From assembly GCA_039804245.1 (NCBI GenBank), contig JBDLWO010000039.1:1-41756 (forward strand): DNA of 41,756 bases. The letters run 5' to 3'. This DNA comes from M3007 sp039804245 (GTDB lineage: Bacteria > Bacteroidota > Bacteroidia > Chitinophagales > Saprospiraceae). The position numbers and the translations under genes were made by a program. The notes below the pieces were generated by a model. It did not search any database. It worked only from the letters and a program-made list of their open reading frames with translations, and was not told the DNA's origin. Of the stretch, positions 15,985 through 24,471 are shown piece after piece; positions within the stretch are counted from its first letter, which is position 1; the number at the start of each line of letters is the position of its first letter.

Positions 15985-17154
15985 TTACAACTGTTCCATT
16001 GCCTTTTCCAGATCTTCCCAGAGCCACTGAGGCTGTTCCAGGCCGATGTAGAAACGTACAAAGGTCCAGGGCATGGGCGGGTTTTCCCTGCCCGGAATGT
16101 TATAGAAACCGATCGTTGGAATCATCAGCGACTCGTGGCCACCCCAGCTCACCGCCATCAGGAATCGGGTAATACTGTGTATGAATGCTTCCATTTTTTC
16201 CATACTGTCGGTCCTGAACTGAACCGAGAAGAGTCCGCCGCAGCCGCGCATCTGTTTCATGGCCAGCTCCCGTTGAGGAAAACTGTGATGGAATGGATGC
16301 CAGATTCGTTCTACTTTGGGGTGGTTTTCCAGTTTTTGAACAAGAAAACGGGCACTTTCATCACTTTGTTTCACCCGAAGGGGCAGTGTACGGAGTCCGC
16401 GCAACACGAGGGCTGCATCGTGCGGGGCGAGCATATTCCCGAGTGTCATCAGCTCCGACTCGAAGATTTTTTTTACCATATCACGACTTGCACAGAGCAC
16501 ACCCGCCACCACATCCGAGTGACCGTTGATATACTTGGTACCCGAGTGCAGCACTATATCAATTCCAAAATCTGCCGGATTCTGGAAAATCGGAGAGCTG
16601 TAAGAGTTGTCTATCATGGTAACGAGCCCGTACTCGCGCGCGATGTCTGCGCACGCACGCAAGTCCTGTATATCGAAAGTCATTGTGTTGGGACTTTCCA
16701 GAAACAGGATTTTTGTATTGGGCCTGATGGCGGCTCTGATCTGATCGGTGTCTGTTGCGTCAACGAAAGTATGCTCCACACCGAAGCGGCTCAGGAATTT
16801 TTTCAGGAGCGCATTTGTCCAGGAGTAAGGAGCCTGCTGACAAACAACGTGTTCACCTGCCTTTACATTGGCAATGACGGCTGCAGAAATTGCTGCTGCG
16901 CCACTGGAAAACACCAGCGCATCTTCAGTACCCTCGAGGGCTGCGAGCTTTTCGCGGAGAATCTGAACCGTCGGGTTATTGCCTCTGGAATAGACATGGT
17001 GATGCAGTTCGTCCGAGAACGCTTCACGAAACTGTTTCAGGTTATCGAAGGCAAAATTGCTGGTCTGTATAACCGGAGGCGCGATGGCATTGAAGTACTG
17101 ACTGCGATCCTCTCCCAGGTGCGTCAGAATGTGGCTTAAATCTTTGTCGGGCAT
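15985..17154 (-). CDS. Cys/Met-metabolism PLP-dependent enzyme (cystathionine lyase/synthase family)
   Basis: A 389-residue fold-type I PLP enzyme. Residues 22-30 (NAIAPPVIQ) and YSRGNNPT are the family's N-terminal and phosphate-binding segments, SSGAAAIS is the cofactor loop, Asp182 in MIDNSYSSP contacts the pyridine nitrogen, and Lys207 in HSGTKYINGHSD is the Schiff-base lysine. These enzymes make or cleave cystathionine or methionine; which reaction this one does cannot be decided from motifs. ATG 17154 fits the family N-terminus; a longer form from 17223 would overlap fabH. It lies 37 bases after fabH and is probably cotranscribed. Confidence 0.92.
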   Translation of the reverse strand: MPDKDLSHILTHLGEDRSQYFNAIAPPVIQTSNFAFDNLKQFREAFSDELHHHVYSRGNNPTVQILREKLAALEGTEDALVFSSGAAAISAAVIANVKAGEHVVCQQAPYSWTNALLKKFLSRFGVEHTFVDATDTDQIRAAIRPNTKILFLESPNTMTFDIQDLRACADIAREYGLVTMIDNSYSSPIFQNPADFGIDIVLHSGTKYINGHSDVVAGVLCASRDMVKKIFESELMTLGNMLAPHDAALVLRGLRTLPLRVKQSDESARFLVQKLENHPKVERIWHPFHHSFPQRELAMKQMRGCGGLFSVQFRTDSMEKMEAFIHSITRFLMAVSWGGHESLMIPTIGFYNIPGRENPPMPWTFVRFYIGLEQPQWLWEDLEKAMEQL

Positions 17155-17191
17155 ATAGTCATTGAAATGAAAGGCCCAAAGGTCGTAAAAA

Positions 17192-18160
17192 TTACCATTC
17201 AATGATGGTTCCTGCATAGGCAAGACCGCCGCCGAAGCCGATCAACATGATTTTATCCCCTTTTTTCACTTTCCCATTCATAATACCCTGATAAAGCGCG
17301 ATGGGAATGGAGGCGGAGGAAGTATTTCCGAAATCAACCACACTTTCCAGCACCTTGCTGGAAGGGAAGCCTGATTCGTTGCAAATAGCCTCAATGATGC
17401 GCAGGTTGGCGCTGTGTGGAACAAACCAGTCAATCTGATCGAGGGTCAGATTATTCATGGCTGCGAGATTTTTCATTTCTGCGGCTACAGTCGTTACAGC
17501 CCATTTGAACACCTTTCTGCCATTCTGCACGATACAGCGGTTCATTTTGAGTTCATGGCCATCAATTTCGTGTGCAAAACCGGAAATATACAGATCTGCA
17601 CCACCATCGCCACTGGCGCCTGTGATGCATTGTCCGACATTTCCTGTTTCATCGGCTTCGATGAGTACTGCTCCGGCTCCGTCGCCGAACAGCACACAGG
17701 AGGTCCGGTCGGTAAAATCTGTCACACGGGATAGCGTTTCAGCTCCGAAAACGAGTATTTTTTTGTGCATGCCACCGGCGATGAGCCCCTTTGCCATCAC
17801 AATACCGTATGAAAAACCGGCACAAGCGGCGTAAAGGTCGAGAGCGCCTGCCTTTTTGATATCAAGGCGATGCTGAACGCGGCATGCCATGCTGGGCATA
17901 GGCTGATCAGGAGTCACTGTTGAGACAAGAATCATGTCCACATCGGAGAGATCCTTGCCGGATCTTTCAGACAAATCCTGTGCGGCCCGCACACAAAGAT
18001 CGCTGGTGAACTCATTTTCTGCTGCGTGATAACGGGTTTTTATACCTGTTCTGGACAGAATCCACTCATCAGATGTTTCCAGAAAGGTTTCAAACCATGA
18101 ATTGGGGACCGCTTTTTGCGGGACTGCCATTCCGATTGCTGTCAGGCGTGCGTTTGCCAT
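17192..18160 (-). CDS. fabH: 3-oxoacyl-ACP synthase III (KAS III)
   Basis: A 322-residue condensing enzyme that starts fatty-acid synthesis by joining an acyl-CoA to malonyl-ACP. The Cys-His-Asn triad is intact: Cys113 (AACAGFSYG), His249 (VPHSANLRII) and Asn279 (GNTSSASIP). SDEWILSRTGIKTRY is the typical N-terminal motif, and the C-terminus has FGGGLAYAG. ATG 18160 starts at the first beta strand; an upstream extension to 18205 adds non-conserved residues. Bacteroidota often use several FabH paralogues, some for branched primers, so primer specificity is open. Confidence 0.95.
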   Translation of the reverse strand: MANARLTAIGMAVPQKAVPNSWFETFLETSDEWILSRTGIKTRYHAAENEFTSDLCVRAAQDLSERSGKDLSDVDMILVSTVTPDQPMPSMACRVQHRLDIKKAGALDLYAACAGFSYGIVMAKGLIAGGMHKKILVFGAETLSRVTDFTDRTSCVLFGDGAGAVLIEADETGNVGQCITGASGDGGADLYISGFAHEIDGHELKMNRCIVQNGRKVFKWAVTTVAAEMKNLAAMNNLTLDQIDWFVPHSANLRIIEAICNESGFPSSKVLESVVDFGNTSSASIPIALYQGIMNGKVKKGDKIMLIGFGGGLAYAGTIIEW

Positions 18161-18228
18161 TATTAGTAAATTGAGGCGTCGTGTAGTGGTGATGCAGGCG
18201 CCCAATTAAAAAAAACTGGTAGGAGACG

Positions 18229-18236
18229 CAAAGCTA
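18229..18236 (-). promoter_or_regulatory. -7 promoter element for fabH
   Basis: Minus-strand TAGCTTTG followed by CGTC matches TAnnTTTG, 68 bases before ATG 18160, in the 133-base gap after the DUF2520 gene. Confidence 0.55.
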
Positions 18237-18293
18237 ACACTACAGTCTGAAATTTCAGATTGACAAAGAAAGTTAAAATTATTTGGAATAAAT

Positions 18294-19079
18294 CTACCAG
18301 TCTTCCATTCCAGAGATATTGCTTGAAAACAATTTGTACATTTTTTGCAGATCAGGATATTCGTCAAGCAGTTTCAGGTGTCTTCGCATAGTTTCCACAT
18401 CGCCCCTGGCTGCCGGCCCTGTCTGCATCCGGGCGGGTGATTCATGCAATGCCTTTGCCACCGTTTCTTCCATCAGCGGGTGCAGCATTTCGAAGGGGAG
18501 CTCCTGGTCATCGAGAATTTTCTCGGCGATAGCAAAGCAGTGATTGGTAAAATTATTGGCAAAAACGGCCGCTACGTGCAGTCTGGCCCGCTGTTCATCA
18601 TTAACGTGATATACCAGATTCCCAATTCGCTTGGCTGTTTTTTTCAAAAAGAGGAGGTCTTCGGCGGATGTTGCATCAACGCAGAATGGTATCCTTGACC
18701 ATACGGGAGTATGCTCAAAGGAGAACGACTGAAGCGGATAGAAAACGCCTCTTCTGTCAAAAAAAGGGGCGAGAACACTGCTGGATGTTCCTCCTGAAGT
18801 GTGTGTGACGAGCGATTCGGGAGCGAAGGCCCCGAGTTGCGATGCTACTTCAGCGATGGCATCGTCTTTCACAGCGAGCAGAATCCAGTCGGTATGGGGA
18901 TCAATATCGGCTAAACTGATTGACCAGGCAGCGCCTGTGGAAGTCGCAAGATCCCTGGTCCGGCTTTCGGTACGGCTGATGACCTGGGCGACGGGAATAC
19001 CCTTGCCCTTGAGGCGTCTTCCGAGGTGCCAGGCTACCCTTCCGGCTCCGATTATAGCTATTTTAGGCGATTTTTCCAT
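18294..19079 (-). CDS. Rossmann-like / DUF2520 oxidoreductase-like protein
   Basis: A 261-residue protein. The N-terminal Rossmann fold carries IAIIGAGRVAWHLGRRL (dinucleotide-binding GAGRVA), then VISRTESR and ILLAVKDDAI. The C-terminal DUF2520 domain has GVFYPLQSFS, HVAAVFANNFTNHCF and QTGPAARGD. The plan resembles ketopantoate reductase/6PGDH-like dehydrogenases, but no substrate is established for the family. ATG 19079 lies immediately after a 13-bp inverted repeat that flanks its predicted promoter, suggesting specific transcriptional control. Confidence 0.9.
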   Translation of the reverse strand: MEKSPKIAIIGAGRVAWHLGRRLKGKGIPVAQVISRTESRTRDLATSTGAAWSISLADIDPHTDWILLAVKDDAIAEVASQLGAFAPESLVTHTSGGTSSSVLAPFFDRRGVFYPLQSFSFEHTPVWSRIPFCVDATSAEDLLFLKKTAKRIGNLVYHVNDEQRARLHVAAVFANNFTNHCFAIAEKILDDQELPFEMLHPLMEETVAKALHESPARMQTGPAARGDVETMRRHLKLLDEYPDLQKMYKLFSSNISGMEDW

Positions 19080-19083
19080 GAAT

Positions 19084-19139
19084 ATCGTGTATCAACCATA
19101 TTGACAAATCAAAGTTAGACAATAAAGTTGATACACGAT
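19084..19139 (-). promoter_or_regulatory. 13-bp inverted repeat flanking the DUF2520-gene promoter
   Basis: ATCGTGTATCAAC (19084-19096) is the exact reverse complement of GTTGATACACGAT (19127-19139), with 30 bases between. The minus-strand -7 box TAACTTTG (19110-19117) lies in the loop, so one arm falls near -33 and the other in the 5' leader. The core TTGATACA recurs as a third copy at 19162-19169. The arms could be operator half-sites, or a hairpin in read-through RNA from the upstream sigma operon. Confidence 0.6.
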
Positions 19140-19187
19140 GTGAAAGAGAATAAAAGGGGAATTGATACAACGCCTGGAATACGTTAT

Positions 19188-19631
19188 TTATCTGCCTCTC
19201 TTTTTGTCCCTGTTTTCCTGCAGTCTTTTCACCAGTGCCTCGCGGAATTCGCGCTCGGCTGCCGGCAATTTGACAATTTTTCGCACGGGCAGTACCTTTC
19301 TAAGCTTTTGGTACAACTCCTTTTCCAGATCGAGTTCACGCTGTTTTTTCTCGAAGTGCCTTTTGATTTGCTCTTCCACTTCCGCATCGGTCATTTGATC
19401 CTCCTGTTTACCAGGTCGTGCAGATTGCAGGATATTCTCTCTTTGTCCGAGGAATTCGTTGTAAACCGGCCAGAATCCCTGAGCCTCCTCGGGACTCAGA
19501 TGCAGAACACGCGTGAATACTTCAGCTCTGAAAGCTGCGATTTTCTCTTCCTTGTGGCCCGGATCCGGTTGTGCGTACGCGAAACCCACGATAGCCCATG
19601 CAAGAGCAGTCAGTAACATTGTTTTTTTCAT
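19188..19631 (-). CDS. Spy/CpxP-like periplasmic protein of an ECF sigma operon
   Basis: A 147-residue protein with a cleavable signal peptide (ending FAYAQ), then a wholly helical, strongly charged chain: FRAEVFTRVLHLSPEEAQGF, FWPVYNEF, and basic RHFEKKQRELDLEKELYQKL. This matches the small Spy-like proteins that accompany ECF sigma factors in Bacteroidota. Spy-family proteins are periplasmic chaperones or stress sensors. It is the third gene of the operon, 30 bases after the anti-sigma-like gene. Function here is inferred. Confidence 0.75.
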   Translation of the reverse strand: MKKTMLLTALAWAIVGFAYAQPDPGHKEEKIAAFRAEVFTRVLHLSPEEAQGFWPVYNEFLGQRENILQSARPGKQEDQMTDAEVEEQIKRHFEKKQRELDLEKELYQKLRKVLPVRKIVKLPAAEREFREALVKRLQENRDKKRGR

Positions 19632-19661
19632 GGTGATTTATTGATTATACAGTTTCATCAT

Positions 19662-20174
19662 TCAAAGCAGGTCTGCCAGTTCGGCATCTGTCATTTCTTC
19701 CATGAGTTTTTCCACGACCTCGGCGGGAATTTCCTCTTTTTCAGGTATTTCAGTTGCGGGGGCAGTCACAGGCGACTGCCCGGAATGAGTGGGGACTTCC
19801 GAAATCACAGCCAGTTGTTCGGGCTCGAAGTCGTCGGCATTTTCCATCAGATATGACTCAATATCTTCAGGAGTCAGTTCGGAATTTACCAGTTCGGCCG
19901 GTGCAGTATTTTGGTTGAAATACACAATGGCGCAGACGATCAGTGCGACGGAAGCAGCCAGGCCCAGGATACCGGGCCAAAAACGGCGTTTTACAGGTTT
20001 ATTCAGTTCCTGAAGGGAATGACGTCGCACGCCCGGTTTCGCGAGCCGCTCGGCCAACTTTTCGTCAAAGCCAGTGAAATAATCCCCGGGAGTCTTCAGA
20101 CCATCGTCTTCATCCCTGTATTTTTTCAGCATTGGCGACAACAATTCCAGTTCCTGATCGAGATTTGATTTCAT
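19662..20174 (-). CDS. Single-pass anti-sigma-like membrane protein
   Basis: A 170-residue protein: an N-terminal cytoplasmic segment (LDQELELLSPMLKKYRDEDD and YFTGFDEKLAERL), one transmembrane helix (about 69-88, WPGILGLAASVALIVCAIVYF) and an acidic extracytoplasmic tail. The tail holds two similar helical motifs, LTPEDIESYLMENADDF and MEEMTDAELADLL. It starts one base after the sigma-factor stop codon. Position and topology suggest an anti-sigma factor; no zinc-binding HxxxCxxC motif is present. Some Bacteroidota ECF operons have this layout without proven anti-sigma activity. Confidence 0.7.
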   Translation of the reverse strand: MKSNLDQELELLSPMLKKYRDEDDGLKTPGDYFTGFDEKLAERLAKPGVRRHSLQELNKPVKRRFWPGILGLAASVALIVCAIVYFNQNTAPAELVNSELTPEDIESYLMENADDFEPEQLAVISEVPTHSGQSPVTAPATEIPEKEEIPAEVVEKLMEEMTDAELADLL

Positions 20175-20175
20175 A

Positions 20176-20727
20176 TTATTGTCCTGTCCGGATTGAATGT
20201 TCAATTTTTTTCACTGCGTGATGGAAAGATGCCTTCAGAGCGCCCACAGAAGTTCCCAGGAGTTCCGATATTTCCTCATATGGCATTTCATCATAGTATC
20301 TGAGGTTAAAAACCAGTCGCTGCTTCTCGGGCAGCCCTGCAATGGCATTCAGCAGCAGCAATTGGGTTTCATCGCCTTCAAACCAGGGATCCGCTTTCAG
20401 CAGCGCTACTGAGCCATTACCTTCCAGCGTGCCAGTCAGGCTCCTGTTTCGCTGCTGAATCAGGCTGAGCGCCTCATTTGTGGCAATTCTGTACATCCAG
20501 GTGTACAACTTCGAGTTCCCCTCGAAGTGGGCTATTCCCTTATATATTTTCACAAAAGTGTTCTGCAGCGCATCATCGGTATCTTCGTGCGTGAGCACTA
20601 TCCGGCGGATATGCCAGTACAACTTTTGTTTGTAGGCAGCCACAAGGAGTCCGAATCCCTGTTCAAAGGTAAAATCGGAAGCCAGCAACTCCAGCAATCG
20701 TTCGTCTGTAATCGTTTTTTCAGGCAT
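20176..20727 (-). CDS. ECF-type RNA polymerase sigma factor
   Basis: A 183-residue two-domain sigma factor. Region 2 includes EDTDDALQNTFVKIYKGIAHF and KLYTWMYRIATNEALSLIQ. Region 4 includes LPEKQRLVFNLRYYDEMPYEEISELLGTSVGALKASFHHAVKKI, with a clear helix-turn-helix (split here by the usual turn). It should redirect RNA polymerase to envelope-stress-type promoters. It heads a three-gene operon with the anti-sigma-like and Spy-like genes. No perfect TAnnTTTG lies upstream (TATATAGTTTGG is imperfect), so it may use its own promoter type. Confidence 0.93.
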   Translation of the reverse strand: MPEKTITDERLLELLASDFTFEQGFGLLVAAYKQKLYWHIRRIVLTHEDTDDALQNTFVKIYKGIAHFEGNSKLYTWMYRIATNEALSLIQQRNRSLTGTLEGNGSVALLKADPWFEGDETQLLLLNAIAGLPEKQRLVFNLRYYDEMPYEEISELLGTSVGALKASFHHAVKKIEHSIRTGQ

Positions 20728-20866
20728 TCCCTGGTGGTGTTACACTTGTAGTCTGCGCCGGAATTATTCGCCTCAGCTCAAACAGCTCGAGTTTCAAGGC
20801 TGAAAATCCTGCCAAACTATATATCTGACTGACAAATACACAGATGGTTTAACGGCCGTCTGAAAA

Positions 20867-22171
20867 TTAATCTTCCGTCAGTTCGGGTGGCAGTGTTTTG
20901 GTAGTTTTGGCCCCGAGATCACGGATTTTATTGGCCTTTCCGATGAGTGTGTCACCCGGACGGGTGGCATCGGTCAGTTTGTTCATTGCCTCATTCCAGG
21001 TGCCCTTTGCACTGTCGAGTTGTGCCCCCACCTTTCTCAGATCTTCAACGAACGCAACAAACTTGTCGTACAGCATACCGCTCTGGCGTGCAATTTCCTG
21101 CACAGACCGGGTCTGTTTGTCCTGACGCCACAGATACGCCACCATCCTGAGCGTGGCGAGCAGCGTACTGGTACTGACGAGCACAATATTTCTCTCGAGT
21201 GCCTCGGAGTACAGCCTTGGATCTGCCTGCAGGGCAGCAGTAAGGGCGCCATCGAGCGGAACAAACAAAATCAGATAATCCGGAGAGTTCACAGCCCCCA
21301 GCAGCTGATAATTGGTGCCGCTCAGATCGGCAATATGCTTTCTGAGACTTCTGATATGGTCAGCCAGATACCTGTCTCTCGATTGAGGCTCCGTACTGTT
21401 AAAATACTGCTCGAAAGCGCTGAGCGAGACCTTTGAATCAACTATGAGATGCTTGTTATCGGGGAGGTGAATAACAAAATCGGGGCGTTTCATATTGCCG
21501 GACTCATCGCGCATACTCGCCTGCGATTCGAAGTGCACGCCTTTCTGCAGTCCTGACTTTTCCAGAATGGTTTCCAGTTGAATTTCACCCCAGTCGCCCT
21601 GTGTTTTGCTTTGACCCTTGAGTGCCGTTACAAGATTGTGCGCCTCCGAGCTGAGCTGTGAGTTCAGCAGTTGCAATTGCTTGAGTTCTTCCCTCAGCGA
21701 TGTTTTTTCGCGGGTTTCCTCCGAAAACTTGCGGTCAAGATTTTCCTCCAGTTCCCTGATTTTATCGCGGAGCGGCAAGAGAATACCCTGCAGATTGCGG
21801 GCGTTCTGTTCTGTAAAACGGAGCGATTTTTCTTCCAGCAGACGGTTGGCCACATTTTCAAACTCGGTTTGAAAGCGCTGCTGCAGCTGTTCGGTTTCCG
21901 ATTTGAGCGTGGTCATAGTTTGCTGCAAATGGATGATATTCTGATCGCGCGCCGCGAGCAGTGCAAGTGTTTTGCGAAGTTCATCCTCTTTGACAGACAA
22001 TTCACCCTTCATGGTATCCATTTGTGCCTGCAGCGCATCCAGCAGGTCTCTGGAGACAAGTCCACCTGAAGAAGGAGCCTGATCTCCCTGCTTTTTGAGA
22101 AGCAGGATAACCAGTAAGATCGCAAGAAAGCCTGCCATCAGGAGGAGGAAATCAGTATCCATATCGTACAT
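20867..22171 (-). CDS. rmuC: DNA recombination protein RmuC
   Basis: A 434-residue protein: an N-terminal membrane helix (about 7-25), a long coiled coil (about 45-185) and a nuclease-like domain. Conserved segments are QGDWGEIQLETILEKSGL, MKRPDFVIHLPDNKHLIVDSK and FVPLDGALTAAL. RmuC limits rearrangements at inverted repeats; the domain is related to PD-(D/E)XK nucleases. An alternative start is ATG 22162. The gene stands alone, 139 bases downstream of the sigma-operon start. Confidence 0.95.
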   Translation of the reverse strand: MYDMDTDFLLLMAGFLAILLVILLLKKQGDQAPSSGGLVSRDLLDALQAQMDTMKGELSVKEDELRKTLALLAARDQNIIHLQQTMTTLKSETEQLQQRFQTEFENVANRLLEEKSLRFTEQNARNLQGILLPLRDKIRELEENLDRKFSEETREKTSLREELKQLQLLNSQLSSEAHNLVTALKGQSKTQGDWGEIQLETILEKSGLQKGVHFESQASMRDESGNMKRPDFVIHLPDNKHLIVDSKVSLSAFEQYFNSTEPQSRDRYLADHIRSLRKHIADLSGTNYQLLGAVNSPDYLILFVPLDGALTAALQADPRLYSEALERNIVLVSTSTLLATLRMVAYLWRQDKQTRSVQEIARQSGMLYDKFVAFVEDLRKVGAQLDSAKGTWNEAMNKLTDATRPGDTLIGKANKIRDLGAKTTKTLPPELTED

Positions 22172-22378
22172 TTATGGGGCGAAAGTAGTTATTAAGGAAG
22201 AGTTGCTGAACTTAATTTTCCAACAGCCCAACCTTTTGGATGCCTTTACCGTCTATCAGATAGTCCACAAACGGCATGGTGCCGCCGGATTTAACCCAAA
22301 GTCATGTTTGCCATTTTCCAACGGTATTTGTATTCGTCTGTGGCAGCATATTTCGAACAGACTCTCAATCTTTACATC

Positions 22379-23656
22379 ATGAAACGCATTTCTCTTTTTT
22401 TACTTCCGCTGCTTGCGCTCACCATTTTGTTTTCAGCTTGTCTGAGGGATGAGTGTACCACCGAGCAAACCTACATTCGCTTTGATCCGATCTATCTCCC
22501 ATTTTCAGAAATCAGAAAACCGGTGACAAATGAGGCAGGCCGTCCGCTGAAAAAACCCGGTAAAATTTTCTCTCTGGGCAATTATATGTTTATCAATGAG
22601 TTTCAGGAGGGCATTCACGTTATTGACAATTCCGACCCCGCCAATCCGGCACAGGTCAATTTCTGGAATATTCCCGGCAATGTGGATCTGATTATTCGCG
22701 GTAATTACCTGTATGCAGATCAATACACAGACCTGCTGACAATTGATATCTCCGATTTTCAGAATCCGCAGATAGTTTGTCGCGCAGAGAATGTATTCCC
22801 TCTGTTCGGATTTGATTTGCAGCGCGGACTCATTATTGGTTATAACGAAACTCAGGTAACCGAAAAAATCAATTGCGGCGACAATCGCTGGAACAGCGGC
22901 TGGTTTACAGAAGGCGATGTGGTGTTTGTTCAGAACGATCTAGCCGGCGGAGGTATCAAGAACAATACAGCCGGCGGTGACCAGACTTCTCTGCCTGCCG
23001 GAGTTGGTATTGCCGGTTCATTTGCCCGTTTCGGTATCGCGGATGAATACCTGTACACTGTGGACAATTTCATGCTCCGTTCGTGGTCGCTGTCGAACCC
23101 GAACTGTCCGGCACGCACCGACTCCACCTGGTTAGGCTGGAATGCAGAGACCATCTTCCCGTGGAAGGATAAACTTTTCATAGGTTCACAGACAGGCGTG
23201 TTCATATTTGACAATTCGAACCCTTCTCACCCCACTCTGCAGGCTGTATTTAACCATGCAACCGGCTGCGATCCGGTAGTTTGCGACGACGAACACGCCT
23301 ATGTGACCATTCACAGCGGTACCACCTGCAATGGCACCCTGAATCAGATGGACGTGATAGATGTAAAAAATCTGCCTGTTGCCACTTTGCTCAAGACATT
23401 CCCGATGACCAGTCCCAAGGGGCTTGCTATCACCAGTGAACATCTTTTTCTCTGCGATGACGGACTGAAAATATTCGATCGGAACGACCCGGTAAACCTG
23501 CAGCAGGTTTCGCATCTGAACAGTTTTGCGAGTTACGATGTAATTGCCTTTTCCGATACGCACCTTTTGCTGATCGGCGATAACGGATTTTACCAGTTCG
23601 ACGTGACAGATCCGTCCAATCCGGTTCAACTGAGCCTTATTCCTGTAGAAAACTGA
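22379..23656 (+). CDS. LVIVD-repeat beta-propeller lipoprotein
   Basis: A 425-residue predicted lipoprotein with lipobox FSAC (Cys21). The mature part is a series of repeats of the form strand, EGIHVIDNSDPANPAQVNF, strand, also seen as LLTIDISDFQNPQIV, GVFIFDNSNPSHPTLQAVF and GFYQFDVTDPSNPVQLSLIP. These are LVIVD/YVTN-type beta-propeller blades, common on Bacteroidota surfaces; the ligand is unknown. ATG 22379 starts directly at the signal peptide. The 207 bases upstream hold no gene and no perfect promoter box; CTTTACATC ends just before the ATG. Confidence 0.85.
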   Translation: MKRISLFLLPLLALTILFSACLRDECTTEQTYIRFDPIYLPFSEIRKPVTNEAGRPLKKPGKIFSLGNYMFINEFQEGIHVIDNSDPANPAQVNFWNIPGNVDLIIRGNYLYADQYTDLLTIDISDFQNPQIVCRAENVFPLFGFDLQRGLIIGYNETQVTEKINCGDNRWNSGWFTEGDVVFVQNDLAGGGIKNNTAGGDQTSLPAGVGIAGSFARFGIADEYLYTVDNFMLRSWSLSNPNCPARTDSTWLGWNAETIFPWKDKLFIGSQTGVFIFDNSNPSHPTLQAVFNHATGCDPVVCDDEHAYVTIHSGTTCNGTLNQMDVIDVKNLPVATLLKTFPMTSPKGLAITSEHLFLCDDGLKIFDRNDPVNLQQVSHLNSFASYDVIAFSDTHLLLIGDNGFYQFDVTDPSNPVQLSLIPVEN

Positions 23657-23666
23657 ACACCCTTCC

Positions 23667-23697
23667 GGCGGAGGCGCGCGATTGCCGCGCCTCCGCC
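23667..23697 (+). terminator. GC-rich hairpin between LVIVD gene and second ECF cluster
   Basis: A perfect 12-bp stem (GGCGGAGGCGCG with CGCGCCTCCGCC, seven-base loop) starts ten bases after the stop codon. There is no poly-T tail, so it may be a weak terminator or a stabilising 3' end. Confidence 0.55.
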
Positions 23698-23714
23698 ACA
23701 ACTTTACATCAGTT

Positions 23715-24467
23715 ATGAAACATTATTTTCTTTTCCTGGCTTTCCTGACGTGGCAGGGTATAACCCATGCTCAGACAGTTGACTGTCAGGACAACGTTTT
23801 TCTGAAGGATGGTTCGCTGCTTAAAGGCAAAATAACATCCTATGATTTGTCGGGAGAACTTGTCATGACAACCGGGAGTGGTGTTGTAATGCATATTCCG
23901 GCTACCGGGATTAACAAAGTAAAACAACGCTGCAAGGATGATCCCCGCAGAATGCGAATATCTGCGGCGCCCTATTCATTTAATGAAACAGGGTGGTATC
24001 ATGCTACCCGCGGGGCATTTCTTCCGGGGGCATCAGCAACTGGCGTTGGACTGCAGCACAGTTCGGGTATCATGCTGAACAGATTGATTGGTCTGGGAGC
24101 GGGTGCAGGGATGGAGCAGTTCAATCCAGGTTCGTATGTACCCGCAAGCTACCCGATGTTCGGAGAAATACGCGGTTACCTCCTGAAGAAGAACATCACG
24201 CCGTTTTACACAGTGGGTGCGGGTTACAGCTGGATGCCCAGGCATAACCGGGCTGTATTTTTCGACGGAAATAACAGCGAATGGAAGGGTGGCTTCCTGT
24301 TTCAGGGACAAATTGGCTATCGCATTGGCAATATTTTCACAGTACATGGTGGTATCCGTTTACAGCGAATGACCCAGGCCTGGACAAGTTCGTGGCTGAG
24401 CAGTTTTTACGGTGTCAATACCTATCTGTACAAACGTTTTGAACTTGGAGTAGGCCTGCTGCTGTGA
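23715..24467 (+). CDS. Secreted outer-membrane-type protein of an ECF cluster
   Basis: A 250-residue protein with a signal peptide (YFLFLAFLTWQGITHAQ). Residues about 20-75 (DNVFLKDGSLLKGKITSYDL, then VVMHIPATGINKVK) form the small beta domain often seen at the N-terminus of Bacteroidota outer-membrane proteins. The rest alternates strands with Gly and aromatic residues (LLKKNITPFYTVGAGYSWMP, RFELGVGLLL) like an eight-stranded barrel. It ends four bases before the sigma factor, so the two are one operon. It could be the sensor or an envelope target; no function is recognised. Confidence 0.72.
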   Translation: MKHYFLFLAFLTWQGITHAQTVDCQDNVFLKDGSLLKGKITSYDLSGELVMTTGSGVVMHIPATGINKVKQRCKDDPRRMRISAAPYSFNETGWYHATRGAFLPGASATGVGLQHSSGIMLNRLIGLGAGAGMEQFNPGSYVPASYPMFGEIRGYLLKKNITPFYTVGAGYSWMPRHNRAVFFDGNNSEWKGGFLFQGQIGYRIGNIFTVHGGIRLQRMTQAWTSSWLSSFYGVNTYLYKRFELGVGLLL

Positions 24468-24471
24468 TCAG

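Noticed and set aside
16135..17139. A 334-codon open frame on the plus strand
   Set aside because: It lies wholly opposite the PLP enzyme gene, has no family motif, and is rich in Cys/His as expected from an antisense frame.
19084..19139. The inverted repeat as ends of a tiny transposable element
   Set aside because: No flanking target-site duplication is visible and a functional promoter occupies the interior.
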